NCBI GenBank assembly: GCA_937884015.1
Contig: CALGBV010000054.1
Coordinates: 1 to 10,944, forward strand
Origin: an uncultured Bacteroidales bacterium
GTDB taxonomy: Bacteria; Bacteroidota; Bacteroidia; Bacteroidales; F082
Length of the DNA stretch: 10,944 nucleotides
Direction of reading: 5' to 3'
Shown: piece by piece, positions 1 through 7,264 of the stretch
Layout: every line of letters begins with the position of its first letter
How positions within the stretch are numbered: the first letter of the stretch is position 1
Made by a program: the position numbers and the translations under genes
The notes under the pieces: generated by a model
What the model was told of the DNA's origin: nothing
What the model saw: only the letters and a program-made list of their open reading frames with translations
Databases searched by the model: none

Positions 1-591
1 CACCAAAGTAGTGAAAGGATAATCGGCGATTTCGGGCTTAGCGGCTGAAACGACCGACAAAAGCGTTGATTTTCCAGCATTTGGAAATCCGACCAGACCG
101 ACATCAGCCAAGAGCTTCAGTTCCATGGTAATCCACTCTTCCTGAGAGGGTTCGCCGTGTTGGGCAAATTTCGGTGCCTGCAAAGTGGAAGTCTTGAAAA
201 AAGCGTTTCCTTTACCGCCGCGACCGCCTTTCAGCAGTACGATGGTCTGTCCATCTTCAGTGATTTCGCCCATCATCTCGTGAGAATCAGAACGGTAGGC
301 AACTGTTCCAAGAGGCACATCAATGTAAATATCGTTTCCAGCAGCGCCTGTAAGTTGGTTTTTGCCACCAGGCACGCCGTCGCCGGCCACAAGGTGTTTG
401 GTGTAGCGCAAGTGGAGCAAGGTCCAAAGTTGCGCATTGCCACGGAGAATGATGTCGCCGCCACGGCCACCATCGCCACCGTCAGGACCGCCTTTCGGGA
501 TGTATTTCTCGCGGCGGAAGTGCATTGAACCTGAACCGCCTTTTCCCGAGCGGCAGAAAATCTTCACGTAGTCAACAAAATTTGAAGTCAT
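1..591 (-). CDS. obgE: GTPase Obg/CgtA, N-terminal part (3' end beyond left edge)
   Basis: This is the first 197 residues of the Obg GTPase, a ribosome-associated GTPase involved in 50S subunit assembly and stress control; the reading frame stays open to the window edge. The glycine-rich Obg fold covers roughly residues 1-160, with the typical stretches GKGGSGSMHFRREKY (17-30), GGPDGGDGGRGG (34-45) and KGGRGGKGNA (121-130). The G domain starts next: the P-loop GFPNAGKST lies at residues 168-176 and the switch I signature YPFTTL at 191-196. The NKxD motif and the C-terminal region lie outside the window. The ATG at 591-589 is chosen because MTSNFVDYVKIF is the expected start of the family. It begins 21 bases after the PBP1A stop codon, so it may be read from the same transcript. 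The call is based on family motifs and is very secure. Confidence 0.97.
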   Translation of the reverse strand, partial: MTSNFVDYVKIFCRSGKGGSGSMHFRREKYIPKGGPDGGDGGRGGDIILRGNAQLWTLLHLRYTKHLVAGDGVPGGKNQLTGAAGNDIYIDVPLGTVAYRSDSHEMMGEITEDGQTIVLLKGGRGGKGNAFFKTSTLQAPKFAQHGEPSQEEWITMELKLLADVGLVGFPNAGKSTLLSVVSAAKPEIADYPFTTLV

Positions 592-612
592 AATCTATTT
601 GTTTTTAAGGAT

Positions 613-2865
613 TTAGAACTCATCGATAAATTCCACGCCTTCATCGTCTTCGTCGTAATTGCTGCAATCGAAATTCAAGTCGACGTTTGGAAGGTTTGGT
701 TTGGTGAAATCACCTTTGCTCACATGGAGGTTCGGGTCGTTGTAGACTTTGCGCATGTAATAAGCCCAAATCGGTAAGGCCGTATGAGAACCTTGTCCCA
801 AACTGGTGCTTCTGAAATGAACGCTGCGGTCTTCAGCACCTACCCAAACGCCTGTGGTCAAATCGGGCGTGATGCCCATGAAATAACCGTCGCTTTGCTT
901 TTGCGTTGTTCCCGTCTTGCCGGCAATCGGATTGGTGAAACCGTAGGAAGAACGCAGACGGATACCTGTTCCGCTTTGTACGACGCCCTTCATCAGCTCA
1001 ATCATTTTGTAAGCGGTAAGTTCGCTCATGGCTTCCGATTCTTCAGGCATGAAACGCTCAATGACGTTGCCGTTTTTGTCTTCAATGCGTGTGATGAACA
1101 TCGGCTTAATATAAACACCTTGATTGGCAAAAGTGCTTAATGCACCGACCATTTCGATGAGCTTTAAGTCGCAGACACCCAAGCAGATGGAAGGCACGGC
1201 TTCAATCGGTGATTCGACACCCATGCGGCGAGCCATGCCAATAACGGCTTCCGGACCGAAACGGTTCATCAGGTAGGCCGAAATCCAGTTGTTGGATTGT
1301 GCCAAGGCCCATTTCAAGGTAACTTCTTCGCCGATGCGTTTTCCGCCGTTGTGTGGCTCCCAGAATCTGCCGTCACCGAGGTCGATGCTATAGGATATGT
1401 TTGGGATTCTTGTACAAGGTGTGTATTCTCCCTCTTGCATGGCCAAAGTGTAAAGGAAGGGTTTGAAAGTGGAACCCACTTGACGGCGAGCTTGCGTGAC
1501 ATGGTCGTATTTGAAGAAACGGTAATCCAAACCACCGACGTAAGCCTTAACATGACCTGTGCGCGACTCAATGGAAACGAGGCTGGCTTGGAGGAACCAT
1601 TTGTAATAGCGGATGGAATCCATAGGCGTCATGACGGTGTCAATCGGGCCATCCCAAGAGAAAACGGTCATTTCGACAGGACGGTTGAATTCCGCTTTGA
1701 TGGAATCCATGCACATTCCTGCGTTTTTCAAGGTGCGGTAACGGTCGGTGCGCTTCATGGAGGTTTCCAGGATGTGGTCAATTTCATCGGCTGTTATATT
1801 ATAAAAAGGTGCATTTTTTTGGTTTTTCCAATGCTTATAAAACATCGGCTGCAATTCCTTGCCCATAAATTCCTTGACGGCAGCTTCGGCATGTTGCTGC
1901 ATACGCGAATCAATGGTTGTATAAATTCTCAATCCGTCGCGGTAGATATTGTAAGGCCTTCCGTCTGGATGCGTGTGGTTTTTGGCCCAATCATTGAGTT
2001 CGCCTCTCAGAAATTCACGGAAATAGGTGGCTTGACCGCTGTTGTGGTCCATTACGTTGAAGTGTGACATGTCGATTGGAATCTGTGAAATGGAGTCACA
2101 TTCGGCTTTGGTGATGTATCCGTTGTCGGCCATTTTTTTCAGGACGAGGTTGCGGCGGCCAATGGAATTTTCAGGATTGCGGACCGGGCTGAATCGTGTC
2201 GGTGCATTGACAACGCCTGCCATCAGTGCGGCTTCCTCAATGTTCAGCTCTTTCGGCGACTTGTCGAAGAAAGTCTTTGCAGCCGAGCGTATGCCGTAGG
2301 CATTGTGGCCAAAGGCGACCGTGTTGAGGTACATGGCGATGATTTCTTCCTTCGAATAGTTGTGCTCCAGTTTGGTAGCCGTAATCCATTCCTGGAATTT
2401 GCGCAAGACAAGTTTCGGTGTGCTGAGGTTTTCGCCGCGCGGGAAAAGGTTTTTGGCCAATTGCTGCGTGATGGTACTGCCGCCACCTCTCTTGTTCCCG
2501 GTCAGAACGCCGAAGGCAACGCGGAATAAGGCCCTTTCGTCGATGCCGGAATGTTCCGTAAAGCGTTCATCCTCAATGCTTACTAAAGCTTGCGGAATGT
2601 AAGGCGAAAGTTCAGCATAATGCACGTTTGAACGGTTTTCGACATAATAAGTGCCCAAAACCTTGCCATCGGCTGAGATGATTTCGGTAGCGAGATTGGT
2701 CTGAGGGTTTTCCAGTTCCTCGAAACTCGGCATCGTTCCGAAAACGCCTGTTGCAACGCAAATGAAAAACAGAACGATAAACGCTAAAAACGCTCCAAAA
2801 ATAATCCAGAGATTTCTGATGGCTTTTGAACCTCCGCCGTTTGCTTTTTTTTGTTTATTATCCAT
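613..2865 (-). CDS. mrcA: Class A penicillin-binding protein 1A (bifunctional transglycosylase/transpeptidase)
   Basis: A 750-residue bifunctional peptidoglycan synthase that polymerises lipid II into glycan strands and cross-links the stem peptides in the periplasm. A short basic cytoplasmic tail precedes one membrane anchor at about 19-40. The GT51 transglycosylase domain (about 60-240) shows its motifs in order: EDERFTEHSG with probable catalytic Glu98, GGGSTITQQLAKNL (127-140), RKFQE with Glu159, and KEEIIAMYLN (172-181). The transpeptidase domain has all three penicillin-binding motifs: S465-T-F-K468, S524-N-N526 and K650-T-G-T653. A linker of about 100 residues (roughly 330-430) separates the domains, as is common in Bacteroidota homologues. 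The C-terminus ends in an acidic tail (DEDDEG at 738-743). The gene starts three bases after the gldH stop, so the two are almost certainly co-transcribed. All catalytic residues are present, so it should be active. Confidence 0.96.
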   Translation of the reverse strand: MDNKQKKANGGGSKAIRNLWIIFGAFLAFIVLFFICVATGVFGTMPSFEELENPQTNLATEIISADGKVLGTYYVENRSNVHYAELSPYIPQALVSIEDERFTEHSGIDERALFRVAFGVLTGNKRGGGSTITQQLAKNLFPRGENLSTPKLVLRKFQEWITATKLEHNYSKEEIIAMYLNTVAFGHNAYGIRSAAKTFFDKSPKELNIEEAALMAGVVNAPTRFSPVRNPENSIGRRNLVLKKMADNGYITKAECDSISQIPIDMSHFNVMDHNSGQATYFREFLRGELNDWAKNHTHPDGRPYNIYRDGLRIYTTIDSRMQQHAEAAVKEFMGKELQPMFYKHWKNQKNAPFYNITADEIDHILETSMKRTDRYRTLKNAGMCMDSIKAEFNRPVEMTVFSWDGPIDTVMTPMDSIRYYKWFLQASLVSIESRTGHVKAYVGGLDYRFFKYDHVTQARRQVGSTFKPFLYTLAMQEGEYTPCTRIPNISYSIDLGDGRFWEPHNGGKRIGEEVTLKWALAQSNNWISAYLMNRFGPEAVIGMARRMGVESPIEAVPSICLGVCDLKLIEMVGALSTFANQGVYIKPMFITRIEDKNGNVIERFMPEESEAMSELTAYKMIELMKGVVQSGTGIRLRSSYGFTNPIAGKTGTTQKQSDGYFMGITPDLTTGVWVGAEDRSVHFRSTSLGQGSHTALPIWAYYMRKVYNDPNLHVSKGDFTKPNLPNVDLNFDCSNYDEDDEGVEFIDEF

Positions 2866-2868
2866 AAT

Positions 2869-3336
2869 TTATTGTTTTTCAATGTATAAGCCAACATCAG
2901 AAATGCCTTTCAGTACAGGTTCGCGCATGGCTTGCTCGATTTCGAAATGATAGGAACCAACCAGCGGGAACTTCATGTTGGGCATCAATATCTTACGCAA
3001 ATCCCTCATGCTGCCGCTGCTTTTGCCAATCCATTTGCCTTCGGGCGTAGCCAAAGTGATTTCGATGGTGTCGCGGGTGTGGTTGCCGTTGGGCATGGCC
3101 GTATTCATGAAGACGTAGAGGTTGCTGTAACGGTAGTTTTCCAAATGCCGCACATCAATGCCGAAAGCATACGTGCTGAGCGTGTCGGAAACCGTGAGAT
3201 CGAAAACGGCCATGTTGTCCTGCGCCCATTCCGTTTCGGGAAAGACAACTCTTTCGTTGTAGACATTTTTGCCACATGATGTTAGGCCAAGAATGAGAAT
3301 GAGAACGATTCCAATATTTAATAAGGTCTTCTTCAT
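2869..3336 (-). CDS. gldH: Gliding motility lipoprotein GldH
   Basis: A 155-residue lipoprotein. The signal peptide is hydrophobic (residues 5-18) and ends in the lipobox LTSC, making Cys21 the lipidated residue; it is likely held in the cell envelope facing the periplasm. The mature part carries GldH hallmarks: YRYSNLYVFMNTAMPNG (68-84), DTIEITLATPEGKWIG (89-104), FPLVGSYHFEIEQAMR (123-138) and a C-terminal LKGISDVGLYIEK. GldH is needed for gliding and type IX secretion in Flavobacterium johnsoniae, but it is also kept in many non-gliding Bacteroidota, so motility cannot be inferred from it alone. It lies 14 bases after ricT and 3 bases before the PBP1A gene, within one transcript. The length is normal for the family. 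Confidence 0.92.
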   Translation of the reverse strand: MKKTLLNIGIVLILILGLTSCGKNVYNERVVFPETEWAQDNMAVFDLTVSDTLSTYAFGIDVRHLENYRYSNLYVFMNTAMPNGNHTRDTIEITLATPEGKWIGKSSGSMRDLRKILMPNMKFPLVGSYHFEIEQAMREPVLKGISDVGLYIEKQ

Positions 3337-3350
3337 GACAGTTGCATTTA

Positions 3351-4475
3351 TCAGTCGCTCATCTTCTTCAGGTCGTCGTCGCTGATGAAGCCTTCGTTGT
3401 TGTTGGTGTGCTGTTCGGTTGTGAGGGCGTAGTCTTCAAGTTTTTCGGGTTTCTGTCCCTTCTTGTTGAGACTGATGATTTCCTTGACTTTTTCGACTGG
3501 CAGAGCCATAATGTTGCTGCGGTCGGTGGTGTAGGAATACCAGGCAATGCCTTTCAGCACATCGTTTTTCTGATGGATGGCGTCGCCGCTTTGGAATTTC
3601 AGCACGATGTTTGAATCGGGGAAGGCTTTCATGGCTTCGACGTATGCTTCATATTCAAAATTGAGGCAGCACTTCAGCTTGCCGCACATACCGGCCAGTT
3701 TCTGGGGGTTAGGCGAAAGCTGCTGGACACGTGCTGCGCTCGTCGTAACAGACTGAAAATCACAAATCCAGGATGCGCAGCAGAGTTCACGGCCGCAAGA
3801 TCCCAAGCCGCCCAACTTGGCTGATTCCTGACGCACGCCAATCTGACGCATCTCAACCCTGACATGAAATTCTTCAGCCAGTTTCTTGATGAGTTCGCGG
3901 AAATCGACACGGCCATCGGCGGTGTAATAAAATATGGCTTTTGTCTTATCGCCTTGATATTCAACATCATTGAGCTTCATGTCGAGACCGAGGTTTTCGG
4001 CAATGACGCGTGTGCGCGACAAGGTGCCTTTTTCCAGTTTGATGGCCGAAAGCCATTTCTCGACATCGGCGGTACGTGCGCGGCGGTAGATTTTCTTCAT
4101 CTCGGCCAGAGGCGTGCGGAAACGCTTGCGTTTCATCTGATGCTCAACGATTTCGCCCAAAAGGGTGACAATGCCAATGTCGTGACCGATGGCAGCTTCG
4201 ACGGCCACCATTTCGCCCACTTCCAGTTCCAAGTCTTCGGGATAAACGAAATAGTCTTTTCGGTCGTTCTTGAAGCGCACTTCGGCCAAACGTTTCTTGA
4301 CTTCGGTGGTGTCGGTGCCTTCGTAGTCTTTCAGCCAATCGAATTGGTTGTGCTTGCAGGCACTTCCGTTGAGCACTTTTTGTCCCGGCACATATTCCTG
4401 ACAGAACTTGCAGCCGCGTTCAAAAGTCAGTTCGTCATTATCTTGAATATCTTTTTTATCTTGATTGTCAGTCAT
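3351..4475 (-). CDS. ricT: PSP1 domain protein, RicT/YaaT homologue
   Basis: A 374-residue cytoplasmic protein with the PSP1 C-terminal domain. The core (about 75-300) includes the conserved IFYYTADGRVDFRELIKKL (181-199) and two cysteine clusters, GSCGRELCCASW (225-236; Cys227, 232, 233) and GMCGKLKCCLNFEYEAY (262-278; Cys264, 269, 270). In Bacillus, RicT forms a Fe-S complex with RicA and RicF that promotes RNA maturation by RNase Y; the cysteine pattern here suggests Fe-S binding is kept. No ricA or ricF homologue is in the window. Compared with the Bacillus protein there is an N-terminal extension with another cysteine set (CKFC at 22-25, Cys40) and a longer polar C-terminal tail. The gene heads the run ricT-gldH-PBP1A, an order common in Bacteroidota. 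Family assignment is firm; the molecular role in this phylum is inferred. Confidence 0.9.
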   Translation of the reverse strand: MTDNQDKKDIQDNDELTFERGCKFCQEYVPGQKVLNGSACKHNQFDWLKDYEGTDTTEVKKRLAEVRFKNDRKDYFVYPEDLELEVGEMVAVEAAIGHDIGIVTLLGEIVEHQMKRKRFRTPLAEMKKIYRRARTADVEKWLSAIKLEKGTLSRTRVIAENLGLDMKLNDVEYQGDKTKAIFYYTADGRVDFRELIKKLAEEFHVRVEMRQIGVRQESAKLGGLGSCGRELCCASWICDFQSVTTSAARVQQLSPNPQKLAGMCGKLKCCLNFEYEAYVEAMKAFPDSNIVLKFQSGDAIHQKNDVLKGIAWYSYTTDRSNIMALPVEKVKEIISLNKKGQKPEKLEDYALTTEQHTNNNEGFISDDDLKKMSD

Positions 4476-4512
4476 TTGAATTTTCTATTTTTGAGTTTCA
4501 ACTATAAATTTG

Positions 4513-4520
4513 CAAAAATA
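4513..4520 (-). promoter_or_regulatory. Promoter -7-like box for ricT-gldH-PBP1A
   Basis: Read on the minus strand, the sequence TATTTTTG matches the Bacteroidota -7 consensus TAnnTTTG. It would start transcription about 30-35 bases before the ricT ATG. No TTTG at the usual -33 spacing is visible. The 245-base gap 4476-4720 between ricT and lemA is AT-rich and otherwise holds only the lemA promoter-like box; I see no small gene in it. Confidence 0.45.
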
Positions 4521-4662
4521 GGAAAAAAAACAATATGCCGCCATTTGGTTGTAAGCGCAAATTACCGTAAATGAAACATTAATTTTTTGTCGACCAATTC
4601 ATTAACGATTTTTTCGGAAATCTGTGTTTTTCAAAAACTATGCAACATTTCGGATATTTTAT

Positions 4663-4670
4663 TACTTTTG
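4663..4670 (+). promoter_or_regulatory. Promoter -7-like box for lemA
   Basis: TACTTTTG matches TAnnTTTG and lies 50 bases before the lemA ATG, leaving a leader of about 45 bases. The -33 element is not recognisable. A perfect 6-base inverted repeat (GCAATT at 4670-4675, AATTGC at 4678-4683) covers the expected start of transcription and could be an operator half-site pair or a small 5' hairpin. Confidence 0.45.
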
Positions 4671-4720
4671 CAATTCAAATTGCTTTAGAAAAACATTTAA
4701 AAACTTAAAATCGTATCATT

Positions 4721-5347
4721 ATGACTACAAATTCAAACAATGTAAAGTCAGGAAAAGGTAAAGGCCTCATCATTGTTTTGGCCGTAATCGCATTGCTGGT
4801 GCTTTGGGGCATCCGTGTTTACAACAACTTGGTTGGCAAGCAGGAAACCGTTGAAACTGCGGTTGGTAACGTGCAGACCGCCTATCAGCAGCGTGCCGAC
4901 CTGATTCCGAATCTGGTTGCTGCCGTGAAGAGTTATGCCGAATACGAGCAGGAAACCTTGACCGCCGTCGTCGAGGCAAGAGCCAAGGCAACATCAATGA
5001 CACTCGATGCCAACAATCTGACCGAAGACCAACTGAAGGCTTTCCAAGCCGCACAGGACCAAATGTCGAGTGCCTTGTCACGCTTGCTCGTCACGATTGA
5101 AAAATATCCTGACCTGAAGGCCAATCAGAATTACCTTGATTTGCACAGCCAGTTGGAAGCTTGCGAAAACACCATCGCCAACGCAAGACGCGAGTTTAAC
5201 GCCACGGCAAAAGATTACAACACTTACCTGCGCCGCTTCCCGAACAACATCATCGCTAACTTCGGCAATTTCGACAAGATGCCTTATTTCGAGGCTTCGG
5301 AAGCTGCTCAGAATGCACCAAATGTTGGTGATTTGTTCAATAATTGA
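4721..5347 (+). CDS. lemA: LemA family membrane protein
   Basis: A 208-residue protein with one N-terminal membrane segment (about 15-31) and a predicted all-helical domain. Family signatures are clear: YNNLVGKQETVETAVGNVQ (34-52), YQQRADLIPNLVAAVKSYA (55-73), LLVTIEKYPDLKANQNYLDL (122-141), ANARREFNATAKDYN (153-167) and RRFPNNIIA (171-179). LemA proteins are widespread but their biochemical role is not established. They often neighbour TPM-domain or peptidase genes; here none is adjacent, so it stands alone between a divergent ricT and a convergent lipoprotein gene. Length is close to normal. The start MTTNSNN is supported by the promoter-like box 50 bases upstream and by the position of the membrane segment. 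Confidence 0.95.
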   Translation: MTTNSNNVKSGKGKGLIIVLAVIALLVLWGIRVYNNLVGKQETVETAVGNVQTAYQQRADLIPNLVAAVKSYAEYEQETLTAVVEARAKATSMTLDANNLTEDQLKAFQAAQDQMSSALSRLLVTIEKYPDLKANQNYLDLHSQLEACENTIANARREFNATAKDYNTYLRRFPNNIIANFGNFDKMPYFEASEAAQNAPNVGDLFNN

Positions 5348-5368
5348 TTGATAATAAATGAAATAATA

Positions 5369-5392
5369 AGAGACGTAGCACGCTACGTCTCT
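5369..5392. repeat. Palindromic intergenic repeat, copy 1
   Basis: A perfect inverted repeat: arm AGAGACGTAGC (5369-5379) and its exact complement GCTACGTCTCT (5382-5392) around a two-base loop. A related copy lies at 10157-10184. It sits in the 75-base gap between the convergent lemA and Ig-like lipoprotein genes. Its purely intergenic position and recurrence suggest a REP-like element; it may also form a hairpin at transcript ends from either strand. Confidence 0.8.
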
Positions 5393-5401
5393 ACAAGTTT
5401 G

Positions 5402-5432
5402 GGCGCGGGATTTGTCCTGCGCCTATTTTGTT
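5402..5432 (+). terminator. Probable intrinsic terminator of lemA
   Basis: A 9-base stem (GGCGCGGGA at 5402-5410 with TCCTGCGCC at 5415-5423, one G-U pair) closes a four-base loop and is followed by the T-rich run TATTTTGTT (5424-5432). The right arm ends on the last base of the opposing lipoprotein stop codon. On the minus strand no T-run follows the stem, so it would act mainly for lemA. It follows the palindrome at 5369-5392 by ten bases and could instead be part of one composite repeat. Confidence 0.55.
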
Positions 5433-7219
5433 ATATGCCATTCATCCGTCAAGTCGATGTCCCAGCCGGCCTTGAGGTCGAGCTCGTCCTTGTATTCGAT
5501 GACGGTCTCGGGCAGGAAATGACGGTGGAAATTGCCCGTGCTCCATCTGCCGTTGGCATCGGCATCGAGAATGGCTTTCAGTTTGTATTTGCCTGGGGTA
5601 AGATACCAGAATTCAAGTTCCCTTTTCTCTGTAACAATTTGTGTGTCAACGACTTTGTTCTTTTCGTTAAGCAATTGCACTACGACTTGCGGCACGTTTT
5701 CGGGTGGGACTACGGTGATGAAAATGTTGCCAAAATCTTCATCCTTAGCCAAATGGAACTTGAGATTGATGGCTGCGTTGGTGCGTTGCCTGATGCTGAA
5801 AAACGCCGAATCGGGAATGGAAATGCTGTATTCCTTTTCGGCTTCCAATTGGTTTTTCAGCCGGTAACGGAACCCGAATTCGTCGGCTTTTTCAAATTCC
5901 GGCTTTTCGTTCAAGGTATCTTGACCGGCAAGAAAAAGCAAAGAATCGGGAAGCTGGAAATCGAGCAAGGGTTCGCCAAAACTTAAAGTCAGCACGCTTT
6001 CAGGCATGATGCAATTGCTGACAATGTTGTTTCCGACTTTCAGATTTTCTGTTTTTTTGCCTTTTTTGTCCTTGAAATTCAGACTGTAGCGTGTCGAATC
6101 ATTAATGAGCGTGTCGTATTTCACCTGAACCCAAAGGCTATCCTTGACCTTGGGCGTAAAATACCAGCTTATGGTATCGAAATTGACGGAATGGACTTTG
6201 ACGATATTGAAAGTGTCGGGCAAAACCTCTGGCGTTTCAATCAGCACGTTTTCAGCAGGTTGACGGAAAACAAAACGCAGCAGGCCTTCCTCGGCAAGTT
6301 TCTTTTCTAAAAGCATTTGCGTGGTGTCTTCCTCGGTGAACATGTAAAGCGTCAAGTCTCTTGCTTTCATGTCGTAAATGCGTTCGGGAAGCGTGTCGGC
6401 AACGGCAGGCTTGATTATGGAATCCGTTGCAACATAAAGTGAATCATTCAGTTGCAATGAATCGGCAACATAAACCAGAGTGGTATCCGCTTGAAGTTTT
6501 TGCGGTTGCTTGAGTGGCACGGCAGCGACCAAAGTGTCCAAAAAAGCCACCTGTTCGTTGGGCAAATCGAAGTAAGTGTTGGAATTGACATCCTTGATGG
6601 CAAAGACGAAATATTTTTTGTCGGCTAAACCCGTAAAATTGAAATTTCCCTCTTTGTCAACCTTGGTGATAAAATCAGGTTTTGTGCTCAAGGGCAAAGT
6701 GTCAAGTCCTTCTGAATCACCATAATATAGGGTGACGAAAGCATCATCGATGGGCTTTTTTTCATCGGCGGAAAGCAGTTTTCCGGCAATGGAAAGCGTG
6801 TCGAGAATGGTGCCCGTCGAAAAACTGTAGATGTAATTTTTGAACTCGTTGTTTTCGTGCAAATCCTTGATGGCATCACCGAAATTGATGGTGTAAGTCG
6901 TGTTCGACTTCAGTTCTTCCTTGAACCGTATGACGACGGTTTTGTTGACGAGCTTGATGTCGGGATTTTCTTTCAGCGGCGGCGAAATAATCACCTTCTG
7001 CTTGGCGTTTTCCAAAGTGACATATTCATCGAAAGTGATTTCGATTTTCTTGCTGTTGAAGTTAACGGATTGATTTTCAGGTATTGCTTCAACCACAACG
7101 GGCGGCATGGTGTCTTTCGGTCCTCCCGTGGGCGTGACCATGTTGGCGCATTGCTGCAGCAGTAAAACAAGGAGTAAACTGCTGAAAATGAATAGGCCGT
7201 ATCTCAATTTGCGAAACAT
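5423..7219 (-). CDS. Ig-like domain lipoprotein (SbsA/Big_5 type), function unknown
   Basis: A 598-residue predicted lipoprotein. The signal peptide (about 7-20 hydrophobic) ends in the lipobox LQQC, giving lipidated Cys24, followed by the PTGGPKDTMPP segment (30-40) typical of a Bacteroidota family. Residues about 40-136 form a bacterial Ig-like domain of the SbsA (Big_5) type, with IEITFDEYVTLENAKQKV and TTYTINFGDAIKDLHENN. Residues about 143-232 resemble a carboxypeptidase-regulatory beta-sandwich (SIAGKLLSADEKKPIDDAFV, FVFAIKDVNSNTYFD). The middle (240-490) appears beta-rich and was not assigned. The last part, with PGKYKLKAILDADANGRWST (542-561), resembles a second regulatory-like fold. 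No catalytic motif was recognised, so a structural or scaffold role in the envelope is likely but inferred. The gene is divergent from ftsX across a gap under 50 bases and starts at the ATG that gives a proper signal peptide. Confidence 0.88.
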   Translation of the reverse strand: MFRKLRYGLFIFSSLLLVLLLQQCANMVTPTGGPKDTMPPVVVEAIPENQSVNFNSKKIEITFDEYVTLENAKQKVIISPPLKENPDIKLVNKTVVIRFKEELKSNTTYTINFGDAIKDLHENNEFKNYIYSFSTGTILDTLSIAGKLLSADEKKPIDDAFVTLYYGDSEGLDTLPLSTKPDFITKVDKEGNFNFTGLADKKYFVFAIKDVNSNTYFDLPNEQVAFLDTLVAAVPLKQPQKLQADTTLVYVADSLQLNDSLYVATDSIIKPAVADTLPERIYDMKARDLTLYMFTEEDTTQMLLEKKLAEEGLLRFVFRQPAENVLIETPEVLPDTFNIVKVHSVNFDTISWYFTPKVKDSLWVQVKYDTLINDSTRYSLNFKDKKGKKTENLKVGNNIVSNCIMPESVLTLSFGEPLLDFQLPDSLLFLAGQDTLNEKPEFEKADEFGFRYRLKNQLEAEKEYSISIPDSAFFSIRQRTNAAINLKFHLAKDEDFGNIFITVVPPENVPQVVVQLLNEKNKVVDTQIVTEKRELEFWYLTPGKYKLKAILDADANGRWSTGNFHRHFLPETVIEYKDELDLKAGWDIDLTDEWHITK

Positions 7220-7223
7220 GGCG

Positions 7224-7231
7224 CAAATTTA
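7224..7231 (-). promoter_or_regulatory. Promoter -7-like box for the Ig-like lipoprotein gene
   Basis: On the minus strand TAAATTTG matches TAnnTTTG. Only four bases separate it from the ATG at 7219, so if used it would make a leaderless or nearly leaderless message. No -33 TTTG is seen at the usual distance. It lies back to back with the box for ftsX. Confidence 0.45.
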
Positions 7232-7244
7232 GGAATAATTGTAG

Positions 7245-7252
7245 TATTTTTG
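7245..7252 (+). promoter_or_regulatory. Promoter -7-like box for ftsX
   Basis: TATTTTTG matches TAnnTTTG and ends 12 bases before the ATG at 7265, implying a leader of only about 6-9 bases. The last three bases of the box are the TTG that could otherwise be read as an in-frame start at 7250, which argues against that start. Confidence 0.5.
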
Positions 7253-7264
7253 CGTTTTAAAACT

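Noticed and set aside
1576..1878. Long linker between the two PBP1A domains as a possible novel inserted domain
   Set aside because: Similar linker sequence is common in Bacteroidota class A PBPs as I know them; nothing here points to a separate domain.
1297..2067. 256-codon plus-strand open frame
   Set aside because: It lies fully antisense to the PBP1A gene, whose motifs are intact, and its translation shows no recognisable family.
3864..4574. 236-codon plus-strand open frame
   Set aside because: Antisense to ricT; the conserved cysteine clusters confirm the minus strand as coding.
5348..5986. 212-codon plus-strand open frame following lemA
   Set aside because: It overlaps the terminator hairpin and the repeat and is antisense to the lipoprotein C-terminus; no family features.
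7250..7264. TTG start giving FtsX five extra N-terminal residues
   Set aside because: The TTG is the end of the TATTTTTG promoter-like box, so it would lie at or before the transcription start; the ATG at 7265 is more plausible.
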